From positions 6,574,001-6,638,000 of the forward strand of contig NC_088321.1 of NCBI RefSeq assembly GCF_910592395.1: DNA of 64,000 nt, given 5' to 3'. The translations under genes were made by a program, and so were the position numbers. Below, piece after piece: positions 45,952-55,770 of the stretch (its first letter is position 1; every line of letters starts with the position of its first letter). The stretch comes from Lineus longissimus. Its lineage: Eukaryota; Nemertea; Pilidiophora; Heteronemertea; Lineidae. A model generated the notes under the pieces. The model saw only the letters and a list, made by a program, of their open reading frames with translations, was not told the origin of the DNA and did not search any database.

Positions 45952-47205
45952 TTGAAGCACAGACCTTGTCCCCCCCCCCGCGCCATTTTGCAACCCGTTC
46001 TCGCTCCTAATTTTTACAATTCCAGGTATGGTCTAGTACATGAAATGGACACGTCTTTGACTTCGTATGATGCTGACTGCCCTCCTCAGAAGAAAACGAG
46101 GTTTGATTCTAAAGTTGGTTCGGGTGGCCATAAACAATATTTTGGGCGGAAACGCAGGAAATCCAAGGCATCCAAGTCAAACGTTACGCCGTCTATGTTC
46201 AATGTTGGGGACTCTGTTCTGTTTAAATTACAGGGGGAGATTTATGTAGGAACTGTGTTGTCACAAGTTAATCCAAACCAGTACACCATTCAGGATGTTA
46301 CTGGAAGTATTCATGCAGTAGTCATTGATGACCTCTATGAAGGATTACAGGTTTCGAGTAACGACCGATTACCAACCGTTGGTGAAGTCGTCTTTGTTCG
46401 TTACAGTGATAAAACGGGGGTTGTAAGACTGGGAAAGACTATTTGCATCCGAAATGATTCACTATGGATTACTTTTGACAACTCGGGACTTGAGTTTAAT
46501 GTTCCTTTCAACGAAGCATTTATTTTGAATGAACAGTCTAAGCAACTGGGTGTGGGGAATGTGGGCTTGGGAGAGATGGGTGTGAATGAGAATGGAGGTA
46601 CACGTGAGGCTATACACCTCTTCACATGTATGCTGAATAGATTGACGGAGGAAACAATTCACACTCATTCTGATTATCGGGACCGGGCCAGTCAAATTCG
46701 GGAGTTGTACGTTCAGGATATTCGTTCACGGGACAGTGCCATTCTTGAACTAAAACAGCAGCACTTGGTTGACACTGTCACTATTAACCAACTTGGTTGT
46801 GAGTGGTTTAATCGTTGGAGTGCGTTGAGTCAATCAACAAAATCACTGCAGGAAAAGCTTGGCTCAACAATCAAGGAGAGTGAAGGATACTGTGCAGAAA
46901 TCCAGCGACTCCAATGCCGGCTGTTTCTCCAGGAGAGTGTTTTTTCAAAAACTGTCCTCAGATTAGAAGGTGAAATTTCTGAATTAAAAGATAATGTGGT
47001 TAGATTAGAAACGGAGAGTATGCTCAACAGTATGGTCAGTGACAGTCGGGTGCACGAAGCTGAAGTTGAAGCTGCCAGGTTAGAATCTGATTTGTTTGAG
47101 AAGGATAGGGAAATAAGAGATTTGAAGTGTAAATTAGGGAAGTTAACTGGCAAAGATATGTTAGAAAGAGTTGGAAGGGAAGGATGCGGATTCAAATGTC
47201 GGTGA
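45952..47205 (+). CDS. T2 protein, N-terminal part: chromo/Tudor-like fold plus coiled coil
   Basis: The 417-residue ORF contains a small beta-barrel-like domain (FNVGDSVLFKLQGEIYVGTV, then a second VGEVVFVRYSDKTGVVRLGK) and long coiled coils (about 230-400). Such N-terminal parts accompany DDE transposases in several invertebrate families. A likely start is MDTSLTSYDADCPPQKK near 46045, since the first 30 codons look like UTR. The ORF ends by a frame change near 47190; the next segments continue in other frames. Function inferred only from the transposon context. Confidence 0.5.
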   Translation: MKHRPCPPPRAILQPVLAPNFYNSRYGLVHEMDTSLTSYDADCPPQKKTRFDSKVGSGGHKQYFGRKRRKSKASKSNVTPSMFNVGDSVLFKLQGEIYVGTVLSQVNPNQYTIQDVTGSIHAVVIDDLYEGLQVSSNDRLPTVGEVVFVRYSDKTGVVRLGKTICIRNDSLWITFDNSGLEFNVPFNEAFILNEQSKQLGVGNVGLGEMGVNENGGTREAIHLFTCMLNRLTEETIHTHSDYRDRASQIRELYVQDIRSRDSAILELKQQHLVDTVTINQLGCEWFNRWSALSQSTKSLQEKLGSTIKESEGYCAEIQRLQCRLFLQESVFSKTVLRLEGEISELKDNVVRLETESMLNSMVSDSRVHEAEVEAARLESDLFEKDREIRDLKCKLGKLTGKDMLERVGREGCGFKCR

Positions 47206-47410
47206 TGAGGAGTACAAGTGTTATCTGTGTCAAGGTGTGCGTACAAAGGACAAATTAGTTGATGTACACAAGGAGTCACTAAAAATATCCAAGGCAGAGC
47301 TACAAAGGGTAGAGAAAAAATATGCAAGTCTGCATTCGAGGTTATGCGGTTTTTGTAGATGTGAAGAAGCATCAAGGTCCCCTGGAACTTCAACTAAACA
47401 ATGTGCTTGA
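47171..47410 (+). pseudogene. T2 protein, linker segment in a second frame
   Basis: A short frame overlapping both neighbours has KCYLCQGV (possible zinc knuckle) and a coiled coil (KISKAELQRVEKKYASLHSR). It bridges the ORFs at 45952-47205 and 47322-48038, each offset by one base. Read as one decayed protein with two indels. Confidence 0.4.
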
Positions 47411-48038
47411 AAGAGAGTTACTTGTTTACAAACAAGCGTACCATAGCAACGCGTTCATTGGTAACCATTGTCGAAAAATCATTGAAAGACCTCACGGCTT
47501 GGTCGGTGTCCTTTTGAGGCATGGTTTCCCTGAGATTCATGACAGGTATTTGGAATTGTTCAATCGTATGGCCATAATTTATCGGCTGATTTCCATCTCT
47601 CGCTTCCTCACTGAAGAGGAAATTAGAACTCTGTCCATTGAATGCTGGAGTTATGGTTCCTGGTTTCCAGTCAACTTTCCATCATGTTCCATCACGGTGA
47701 AATTTCACTTGCTCACATATCACATTCCTGACTTTGCGTTCAAGTGGAAAACAGTTGGTTTGATGGGTGAGCAGGGCGCTGAAAGTATCCACAAGCTTGT
47801 CAATCTTGACAAGAGAACCTATGCCTGTGTGAGGGATTCAGAACTTCAGATGAAATTGTTGTATTCCAATCATGCTCTGCGTATTACTGCCAATCCAGAC
47901 AATATGAAGAAGAGTGAACGAACGTGCAAGAAGGTCTTAGAAAGTGGTAAAGAATGTCCTGGTCGGCTGAAAAAATGTCCTGCTCAAAATAATGAAAGGA
48001 TGTGTCAGAGCTGTTTCAAGCATTTGTTCAGTCAGTGA
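47322..48038 (+). pseudogene. T2 protein, C-terminal transposase-like part
   Basis: The frame shows KFHLLTYHIPDFAFKWKTVG and directly after it LMGEQGAESIHKLVNLDKRT, a block with a conserved GE-x-x-AE motif that in several cut-and-paste transposases holds the last catalytic Glu, followed by a cysteine-rich end (CKKVLESGKECPGRLKKCP ... MCQSCFKHLF). The usual middle part with the two catalytic Asp residues is not visible, so the element is probably internally deleted. Superfamily not assigned. Confidence 0.5.
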
Positions 48039-48164
48039 TTGTTTTCTTCATGTTGGTTTCTGTTGATAGTTCCCATACGCATGGATGTTTTTCTCTATAC
48101 TTTACTAGCTCAGATTCAGAACACATTGAGTGAGCTTCTTTCATGGTTTCTAGTTCTACATGTC

Positions 48165-49700
48165 AATGCATAGTCAAAATTACGGGTTCTGTCTTCCATG
48201 GGGCGGACAGTAAACCTGTTTTTTGCTCCAAATTTGGCACTTTCCTCCATTTCTGTAATAACCTGCTTAGTTCTGTCTGTGTCCCTCCTCTAGAACCAAA
48301 ATTCAGTTGTCAAGAGTTCCAAAGTTCGAAAAACAATATGCGATTGATACAGTCCAAGTCACAAATATCATGCCTAAAATCGCGTCATTGGCACGTCACT
48401 GTTGCATTAATGATGCGTTTTTTTGCAAGTCACTGAAGGTTGTTTCCAATACTAGAAAGTTTTCAATATAATAGGGTAAAAATTACAGGTTCTGTCTTCC
48501 ATGGGGCGGACAGTAAACCTGTTTTTTGCTCCAAATTTGGCACTTTCCTCCATTTCTAGTTCTGTAATAACCTGCTTAGTTCTGTCTGTGTCCCTCCTCT
48601 AGAACCAAAATTCAGTTGTGAAGAGTTCCAAAGTTTGAAAAACAATATGCGATTGATACAGTCCAAGTCACAAATGTCATGCCTAAAATCGCGTCATTCA
48701 TTGGCACGTGACTGTTGCATCAATCATGATGCGCTACAAAGCGCGACGGTCGCAAAACTCACCCGAATTTTGTGCGTACCTGACGCGGCGCGAGAGGGAT
48801 GACATTTGTGACTTGGACTGTAGTTCTAGTGTACCGATAGTATAAGATTAAGAAACGTGTACAGGTCATTTTTTTTGCAAGGCACTGATGGTTGTTTCTG
48901 ATACTAGAAAGTTGTCAATGAATAAAGGGTCAAAATTACATGTTCTGTCTTCCATGCGGGCGGACAGTAAACTTGTTTTTTGGCTCCAAATTTGGCAGTT
49001 TGTTGACAATTATTTTTGTCTCATCTTAATCTGTGATTATACACTGTAAAAATGTACCAGCTATGGCCGGTGGTATACTTAATAACTGGCAAGTTGTCAA
49101 TGCAGGGTAAAAATTACAGGTTCTGTCTTCCATGGGGCGGACAGTAAAGGTCTGTTTTTTTGCTCCAAATGTGGCACTTTGCTCTATTTCTGTAATAACC
49201 TGCACAGTTCTGTCTGCTTCCCTCCTCTAATTACCAAAATTCAGTCGTCAAGCGTTCCAAAGTTCAAAGAAATGTGCGATTGATACAGTCCAAGTTACAA
49301 ATGTCATGCCTAAAATCATTGGCACGTCACTGTTTCATGAATGATGCGCTTAAGATTGCGCGCAAAGGTCGTACGTACAATACGTTAAACAGAAAGGGAG
49401 TGTGTCACTGTGACATCGCTGGTGCGTCATTTGGCACAAAACTCGGCCGCATGTCGTGCGTACCTGACGCGGCACGAAAAGGATGAGATTGACATTTGTG
49501 ACTTGGACTGTAGTTGTAGTGTACCGATAGTAAGATTAAGAAACATGTACAGATCGGTTGTTTGGCAAGGCACTGATGGCTGTTTCTGATACTGGCAAGT
49601 TGTCAATACAGGGTCAAAATTACACGTTCTGTCTTCCATGGGGCGGACAGTAAACCTGTTTTTTTTGTTCCAAATGTGGCACTTCGCTGCATTTCTGTAA
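48165..49700. repeat. T2 tandem repeat block, four to five degenerate copies
   Basis: Units begin GGGTAAAAATTACAGGTTCT, continue GTCTTCCATGGGGCGGACAG and GCTCCAAATTTGGCAC, and extend with CTTAGTTCTGTCTGTGTCC and GATACAGTCCAAGTCACAAA. Copies start near 48170, 48470, 48945, 49105 and 49610 and vary in length (about 300 to 460 bases). Confidence 0.8.
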
Positions 49701-50089
49701 AATGGCCTGCTTTAGTTCCGTCCGTGTTGAACCTTTATATGTATTAGAACAGCATTGGTACTGGTGGACTTGTGAACTTGTATGATTGTATTTCAAGGGC
49801 TTTAGTATTATAAATATATGTGAGTATTAGCATTCAATTGAAATCTTGACTTTTTAATTTTTGTGTACTGCCATGGCAACATATGGAATACTAGTACATG
49901 TACTTGTCAAGCATTGGCCTGCTGAGGGGTCTAGAACCACTTGTCCCATCTTACTTCAACAGGACAGCTTATATGAGGGACACCAAGCCAGATGAGACGG
50001 TCAAATCACTTGTCCATGATGTTATGACAATTATGTCCTATACTTCTACTAGTCCCATCTTGGTACAGGGACACTACATAACCAAGCTG

Positions 50090-52640
50090 GGTGAGACGGT
50101 CACATCCCTCGTCAATGATATTGGTTATGAGATGTCCCTAGTTCCGTCTTCATTCAGGGACACCGATCGAGACGGTCACACCCCTCGTCAATGATATTGG
50201 TTATGATATGTCCCTAGTCCGGTCTTCATTCAGGGACACCGATCGAGACGGTCACATCCCTCGTCAATGATATTGGCTATGAGATGTCCCTAGTACCGTC
50301 TTCATTCAGGGACACCGATCGAGACGGTCACATCCCTCGTCAATGATATTGGCTATGAGATGTCCCTAGTTGAGACGGAGCGGGGATTTAGGCTATTGCA
50401 CGGGCCTGGTCACAAATTAGAAAAAGACGGCTGAATGTATAATTATTTACATGTATTAAAAATTGACAAGAACAAGAAAAATATATTTATAAAATTAACA
50501 TTTCACCGCTCAAATCTAACAACTAAAAGTCTGTTTACACATTACCAAAGTCCAAAGCTCCCTCCACTCCGGCTCCACTCACTGGGCGCGGTCAATTCCC
50601 AACAACAGCTCCTTCACCTACCACCGGTCTCCCAACACGTAACACACGTAACACACGTCTCTCCGAACTCCTCTCCCGTTACCACACGACAACACACGAC
50701 ACAAAAGTGTCCGTCCCGACACGCAGTCGGTCCAAGGCTACTCCAGTAGCCACCAAGCACGTAGCTGGTTTATAAATTAACGGTCTGGCGACACCTTGGC
50801 CGCAAAGCCAACTCACGGTTCGCCGACACGATGGCAGCAATGCCAAGGCGCTCCAACCCGCGGCTGGACGCAAATAACAGGTGAGAACACCACGACTCTC
50901 CGACACACAGCCGGTTCACATTCCACCAGGAATGACGACCACGTTGGTCAAACGGAATTGAGTTCTGCACGTATGATGTACAACTTCTCCTTACAGAGGC
51001 CAGCCAGGAACTGCCCACACCCAGTCCAGCTCCAACTAATGAACCCAAGAGTTATATAAGTCTATGTCCATGAGTAATCACACAACGTCCTGAAGTTACC
51101 AAAGTCCTATTCAACACACTCAAGCCAAAGGTCTAAATTAACATGTAATAATATGACTGAAATACCAGTTACACATTCAGCCTAACCAGACAAATTATGA
51201 ATAAATAAAACTAATAAGGCCAACAACTCAGGCCTAACACAAAGGCCTGTGATGCCATTCATCACACTAGTCCCGTCTTCATTCGGGGACACCGATCGAG
51301 ACGGTCACATCCCTCGTCCGCGTCAATGATATTGGCTAAGAGATGTCCCTCGTCCCGTCTTCATTCAGGGACACCGATCGAGAAGGTCACACCCCTTGTC
51401 AATGATATTGGCTATGAGATGTCCCTAGTCCCGTCTTCATTCAGGGACACCGATCGAGACGGTTACATCCCTCGTCAATGATATTGGTTATGAGATGTCC
51501 CTAGTCCCGTCTTCATTCAGGGACACCGATTGAGACGGTCACATCCCTCGTCAATGATATTGGCTATAAGATGTCCCTAGTCCCGTCTTCATTCAGTGAC
51601 ACCGATCGAGCATTCACATCCCTCGTCAATGATATTGGTTATGAGATGTCCCTAGTCCCGTCTTCATTCAGGGACACCGATCGAGACGGTCACATCCCTC
51701 GTCAATGATATTGGCTATGAGATTTACCTAGTCCCGTCTTCATTCAGTGACACCGATCGAGCAGTCACATCCCTCGTCAATGATATTGGTTATGAGATGT
51801 CCCTCGTCCCGTCTTCATTCAGTGACACCGATCGAGCAGTCACATCCCTCGTCAATGATATTGGTTATGAGATGTCCCTAGTCCCGTCTTCATTCAAGGA
51901 CACCGATCGAAACGGTCACATCCCTCGTCAATGATATTGGTTATGAGATGTCCCTAGTTCCGTCTTCATTCAGGGACACCGATCGAGACGGTCACATCCC
52001 TCGTCAATGATATTGGCTATGAGATGTCCCTAGTCCCGTCTTCATTCAGGGACACCGATCAAGACGGTTACATCCCTCGTCAATGATATTGGTTATGAGA
52101 TTCCCTAGTCCCGTCTTCATTCAGGGACACCGATCGAGACGGTTACATCCCTCGTCAATGATATTGGCTATGAGATGTCCCTATTCCCGTCTTCATTCAG
52201 TGACACCGATCGAGCAGTCACATCCCTCGTCAATGATATTGGTTATGAGATGTACCTAGTCCCGTCTTCATTCAGGGACACCGATCGAGACGGTCACATC
52301 CCTCGTCAATGATATTGGCTATGAGATGTCCCTAGTCCCGTCTTCATTCAGTGACACCGATCGAGCAGTCACATCCCTCGTCAATGATATTGGTTATGAG
52401 ATGTCCCTCGTCCCATCTTCATTCAGTGACACCGATCGAGCAGTCACATCCCTTGTCAATGATATTGGTTATGAGATGTCCCTAGTCCCGTCTTCATTCA
52501 AGGACACCGATCGAAACGGTCACATCCCTCGTCAATGATATTGGTTATGAGATGTCCCTAGTCCCGTCTTCATTCAGGGACACCGATCGAGAAGGTCACA
52601 TCCCTCGTCAACGATATTGGTTATGAGATGTCCCTATCCA
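50090..52640. repeat. 76-bp minisatellite in T2, interrupted by a solo LTR
   Basis: About 20 units of 76 bases with GACGGTCACATCCCTCGTCA, ATGATATTGGCTATGAGATG, TCCCTAGTCCCGTCTTCATT and CAGGGACACCGATCGA. A subset has a shortened GAGCAGTCACATCC junction in place of GAGACGGTCACATCC. Long apparent ORFs through the array are by-products of the unit. Confidence 0.9.
50371..51266 (-). mobile_element. Solo LTR (896 bp) with 5-bp target duplication CTAGT
   Basis: The segment starts TGAGACGGAGC and ends ATTCATCACA on the plus strand, and is flanked by CTAGT at 50366-50370 and 51267-51271. The surrounding minisatellite continues on both sides. On the minus strand it reads TGTGATGAATGGCATCACAG at the start, has a TATATAA box (near 51050), and ends CGTCTCA, so the LTR most likely points left. 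No internal retroelement sequence remains. Confidence 0.8.
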
Positions 52641-52649
52641 GTTTTTAGG

Positions 52650-53486
52650 GACACGTCTTCAGTTTGCATCATAACTTCTATACTAATTTGGTCTTAAGTA
52701 CAGTCTGCATCACAACTTCCCTACTGATTATTTGATCCTCAGTGTAGTAAGAAGGCAGATTGTGCATATGTCTACAGTTTACATCATACTGACATAGTCT
52801 TCAGCAAGCATAGTGTAGTAGGATGAAGGCAGGTTTAGTTGTGATTTTGAACACAAGGTACATCCAGTCATCATGTTTAACCCCCACACATCTATCAGGT
52901 TTAATCTTCATTTGCTAAAGAATTTCATCAGATTTATAACAGTATACTGATACCATCACTGATGAGAGAATAATACATCGAGGAATATAGGCAATCAGTA
53001 AAACGGACGACCCAGTGAATTAATCTTTTTTCCGGGAAAAGTCCATTTTATCATAAAAATACATAGCTAAGTTAGAAACCGTGGATATAATTGTCATTTT
53101 GTGAAGATCTAGGGCATTTCATGAACCATAAAGGGAGTGTAAACAATCATCAATGTTTGCACAGAAAAGTGCCATCAAAGTCATCATTTAGCTAACTTTG
53201 CAATGCTGGCCCAGGCCTACTATTCAAGATGGCAGCCGCAATATAATACACAAAACTTGGTTCACGCCAAGTTGATCCTAATCAATACATATAATCCTAA
53301 TTACTACAGCAAAACTGAGGGCCAAACATGGGTGAATTCAGGCCTATTTTGTAATCCTTGCACCTTCCGAAAGCCGTCTGGGGTGAGGAACTGGGATGTT
53401 TATTGGGATAGCAATAAACACTTTGGTGTCGCACCTGCCTGTAGAGTGCCATCTGGTGGCTTCTGATAAAACTTGCATTTTAATTC
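52650..53486. other. T2 3' non-coding region
   Basis: No gene recognised. Short repeats of CAGTTTGCATCATAACTTC near 52660-52800. Confidence 0.35.
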
Positions 53487-53508
53487 TAGCTGAAACAGCT
53501 GTGAAAAA

Positions 53509-53773
53509 TGTTATGTTTCCAGGTAAGATTGTAAAAGTGAGTGTTATAACTAATTTTTTTAGGCAATTTTACCTTAACATTTTTATCAATGGTACAAAAA
53601 AGGATTCTATTTTTATCAATAACCGTAAGTTAGGTGCTGGTATATTATATAGATTTCGAAATGCAATAGAGGTAAATTTTTGGGATAAAATCAAATTAAG
53701 AGTAAGAGATACTATATCATTTTTTACTCCAGACCGAATATTAGTTTCACTTTTGATTGAATTAACACATTAG
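53509..53773 (+). pseudogene. Polinton-2 fibre-like protein, 3' part
   Basis: The frame gives FPGKIVKVSVITN, LNIFINGTKKDSIFINNRK and a C-terminal SLLIELTH, matching the end of the Polinton-1 protein (SPGKIIRMGITT, IHVIVNG, CLLIELDL). It is cut from its N-terminal part by T2. Confidence 0.65.
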
Positions 53774-53782
53774 TAAGCATTT

Positions 53783-53808
53783 TATAGAGTTTTAACCCTA
53801 TAAAATTA
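53783..53808. terminator. Hairpin between convergent fibre-like and integrase genes
   Basis: TTTTATAGAGTT and AACCCTATAAAA form an imperfect inverted repeat in the short gap between two gene ends, as at 9275-9302 in Polinton-1. Confidence 0.45.
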
Positions 53809-54806
53809 TTATTTACTTCTCAATCTTGTTTCAATTATATTGTCCTGAGCTAAGCCTTCTTTATGTTTAATTATATTTTCAACTTTAACTTCTTTATCAA
53901 TCTTTTCAACTTCATTATCAACATCTTTTATAGCAATAGTTTTCTGAAGATCATCTAGTCTAACTTTATCATCATTGTTTAAAATAGCATAAATTCCAAT
54001 CAAATTTTTAATGGTGTATTGTCTATTAGACCAAATCTGTTTGTAGCCTTTACTAAATGTAGGTTTACTCAATTTCTTATAACTGTATCATTTATTTTAA
54101 AATTGTGTTCAACTGGTTTACTTTTCTTTGTATTTAATTCAACTAATTCTGTTGAATGTTGATTAGCTTCATTTGGAGTATATCCCAAAATTCCTCTGTG
54201 AGGCCTATTATTGTAAGCATATAAATAATCCTTTAATTTATCATACCATACAACACTATTTTTTTCTGTAAAATCTTTAAATATTATATCTTTAATTGTT
54301 CTAGATAATCTATCAATCAGTCCTAATGCATAATGGTCTCCTATTTCAACTGTGTCATGCCTAATATTTAATCCTTTCAATAAGTCTTGTACAGGTTTGT
54401 TTAAAAATTCATTTCCAGAATCTGTAATAATTAAATTTATATCTTTTTCATCGTTATAAATGTTTTCAAAGCCTTGTTTCACTTCGAATTTTGTTTTATT
54501 TTTCAAAGCACTAGCATAGGCTTTTCTAGTAAACGTATCAATACATAATAATATCCATTTATAACCTTTGTTTTGTCTAGAATAATTTGACATATCTAAC
54601 AAATCCATAAACCATAAAGCATTTTCATGATAAGCAACAATATGACCTTGAATATGTTTAGTTGTCTTTTTATGTAATTGATAACTTCTTTGTTGTTTTA
54701 CAAATTGATCAATTTGTTCAAATGTAACATCTGAATTAATTTTCTTCATAATTTTATAAAATTTTAATGGACTAGGATATCCATATTTTTTCCATTCAGT
54801 TTCCAT
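53809..54806 (-). pseudogene. Polinton-2 integrase, frameshifted
   Basis: Core domain at 54069-54806: WFMDLLDMSNYSRQNKGYKW, LIITDSGNEF and GLIDRLSRT with 35 residues between the last two acids, D again in place of E. The C-terminal domain (FSKGYKQIWSNRQYTIKN, KVRLDDLQ) is in another frame at 53809-54072. The shift lies in a short A-run near 54075, a different place from the Polinton-1 shift. Adjacent gene order (integrase next to small membrane genes) differs from Polinton-1. Confidence 0.88.
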
Positions 54807-54818
54807 TTATTTTATAAA

Positions 54819-54888
54819 AAATAGAAATTTTATAAAATGTTACAAGGGGACCCCCTTGCCATTTTAAAATTAGACATTTTATAAATAT
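54819..54888. repeat. Polinton-2 intergenic palindromic box 1
   Basis: TAGAAATTTTATAAAA, then the palindromic core CAAGGGGACCCCCTTG, then CCATTTTAAAATTAGACATT. Related boxes occur at 55187, 57264 and 59157, always between co-directional minus-strand genes. Confidence 0.75.
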
Positions 54889-54891
54889 TAA

Positions 54892-55170
54892 TTATGCTTT
54901 CATAATATTATCAGGCAATCCCATTTTAACAAGCCAATCTCTTGTAAAAGCAGCTGCACTTACAGCCACAGCCAATTTTAATGCTTTAGTCACATCAGCC
55001 TTAGATGGATCACCTACATCAAATCTTAATATCTTTTTTCCAAGCATACTATATCCAACTGTCAATCCTGACAGTATAGATGCATGATAAATTGTATTTA
55101 CAATATTACTCTCAGTTCTACGAGACATCCATTCGTTACTTGCAGTTGTCACAACAGGTTTAGTCGTCAT
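54892..55170 (-). CDS. Small conserved Polinton membrane protein
   Basis: Homologue of 5649-5885. I choose the ATG at 55168-55170 (MTTKPVVTTASNEWM), which follows TATAATAAAT; the open frame continues upstream only into the intergenic box. Two hydrophobic segments. Motifs NTIYHASIL, VGYSMLGKKI, VGDPSKADV and GLPDNIM. Intact. Confidence 0.7.
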   Translation of the reverse strand: MTTKPVVTTASNEWMSRRTESNIVNTIYHASILSGLTVGYSMLGKKILRFDVGDPSKADVTKALKLAVAVSAAAFTRDWLVKMGLPDNIMKA

Positions 55171-55186
55171 ATTTATTATAACAAAA

Positions 55187-55256
55187 AAAAATAGAAATTT
55201 TATAAAATATAGCAAGGGGACCCCCTTACCATTTTAAAATTAGAAATTTTATAAAA
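55187..55256. repeat. Polinton-2 intergenic palindromic box 2
   Basis: Same structure as box 1 (AGAAATTTTATAAAATATAG, CAAGGGGACCCCCTT, ACCATTTTAAAATTAGAAAT). Confidence 0.75.
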
Positions 55257-55535
55257 TTAAAAATCTGTAAATTTAGCTTCTTTTTCAACTTTTTCAACTT
55301 TCTCAACTTCTTTCTTCGTGTCAAATGACTTGTAATTAATTATTGATGATACAATTGCTATTGCTATTAATGTACCAACTATAACATAAGTTTGATTTGT
55401 GCTTGTTACAGTTGTACTATTTAGTTCCTTTTTCTTATTTAAATCTGACATAAATTTAACTCTACTTGGATTTTTAGGTTTTGTTACTTTTTCAACTTTC
55501 TCAACTTTTTCAACTTTCTCTTGTTCATTTTCCAT
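55257..55535 (-). CDS. Small single-pass membrane protein with VEKVEK repeats
   Basis: Ninety-two residues; homologue of 5914-6213. KPKNPSRVKFMSDLNK precedes one transmembrane helix (YVIVGTLIAIAIVSSIINY). (K)VEKVEKVEK repeats flank both sides. A broken copy of its first 15 codons is found at 59406, in a chimeric remnant. Intact. Confidence 0.65.
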   Translation of the reverse strand: MENEQEKVEKVEKVEKVTKPKNPSRVKFMSDLNKKKELNSTTVTSTNQTYVIVGTLIAIAIVSSIINYKSFDTKKEVEKVEKVEKEAKFTDF

Positions 55536-55555
55536 ATTTATTATAACAAAAAATT

Positions 55556-55735
55556 TCCATTGTACAGTTGTTTTTTTCCATTGTACAGTTGTTTTTTTCC
55601 ATTGTACAGTTGTTTATTTCCATTGTACAGTTGTTTTACAGTCTTTTACAGTCCTGTACAGTCCGTTTACAGTCTTTTACAGTCCGTTTACAGTCTTTTA
55701 CAGTCCGATGCTGCATTGCAGCGTTGCAGCGTTGT
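55556..55735. repeat. Tandem repeats TCCATTGTACAGTTGTTTTT and ACAGTCTTTTACAGTCCGTT
   Basis: Four copies of the first unit (55556-55635) are followed by a run of ACAGTC-based units to about 55705, then GCAGCGTTGCAGCGTTG. The region separates divergent genes and may include their promoters. Confidence 0.85.
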
Positions 55736-55770
55736 AGATTTAACTAAAATATCTTTTTTCTATAAATAAA

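Larger units (their letters stand above)
44308..53503. mobile_element. Transposon T2 (9,196 bp) inserted in the fibre-like gene
   Basis: Its ends are perfect 17-base inverted repeats, CACAGCTGTTTCAGCTA at 44308-44324 and the complement at 53487-53503, flanked by A-runs (44303-44307 and 53504-53508) that hide the exact target-duplication length (up to 5). The CAC...GTG tips recall CMC- or Transib-type DNA transposons. It encodes a broken multi-frame protein (45952-48038) and carries two blocks of tandem repeats and a solo LTR. Confidence 0.8.

Noticed and set aside
52326-52538. Open frame of repeated SLVPSSFSDTDRAVTSLV peptides
   Set aside because: By-product of the 76-bp minisatellite; units change frame elsewhere.
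50090-52640. Possible CRISPR array
   Set aside because: Units are contiguous 76-mers, not repeats separated by unique spacers.
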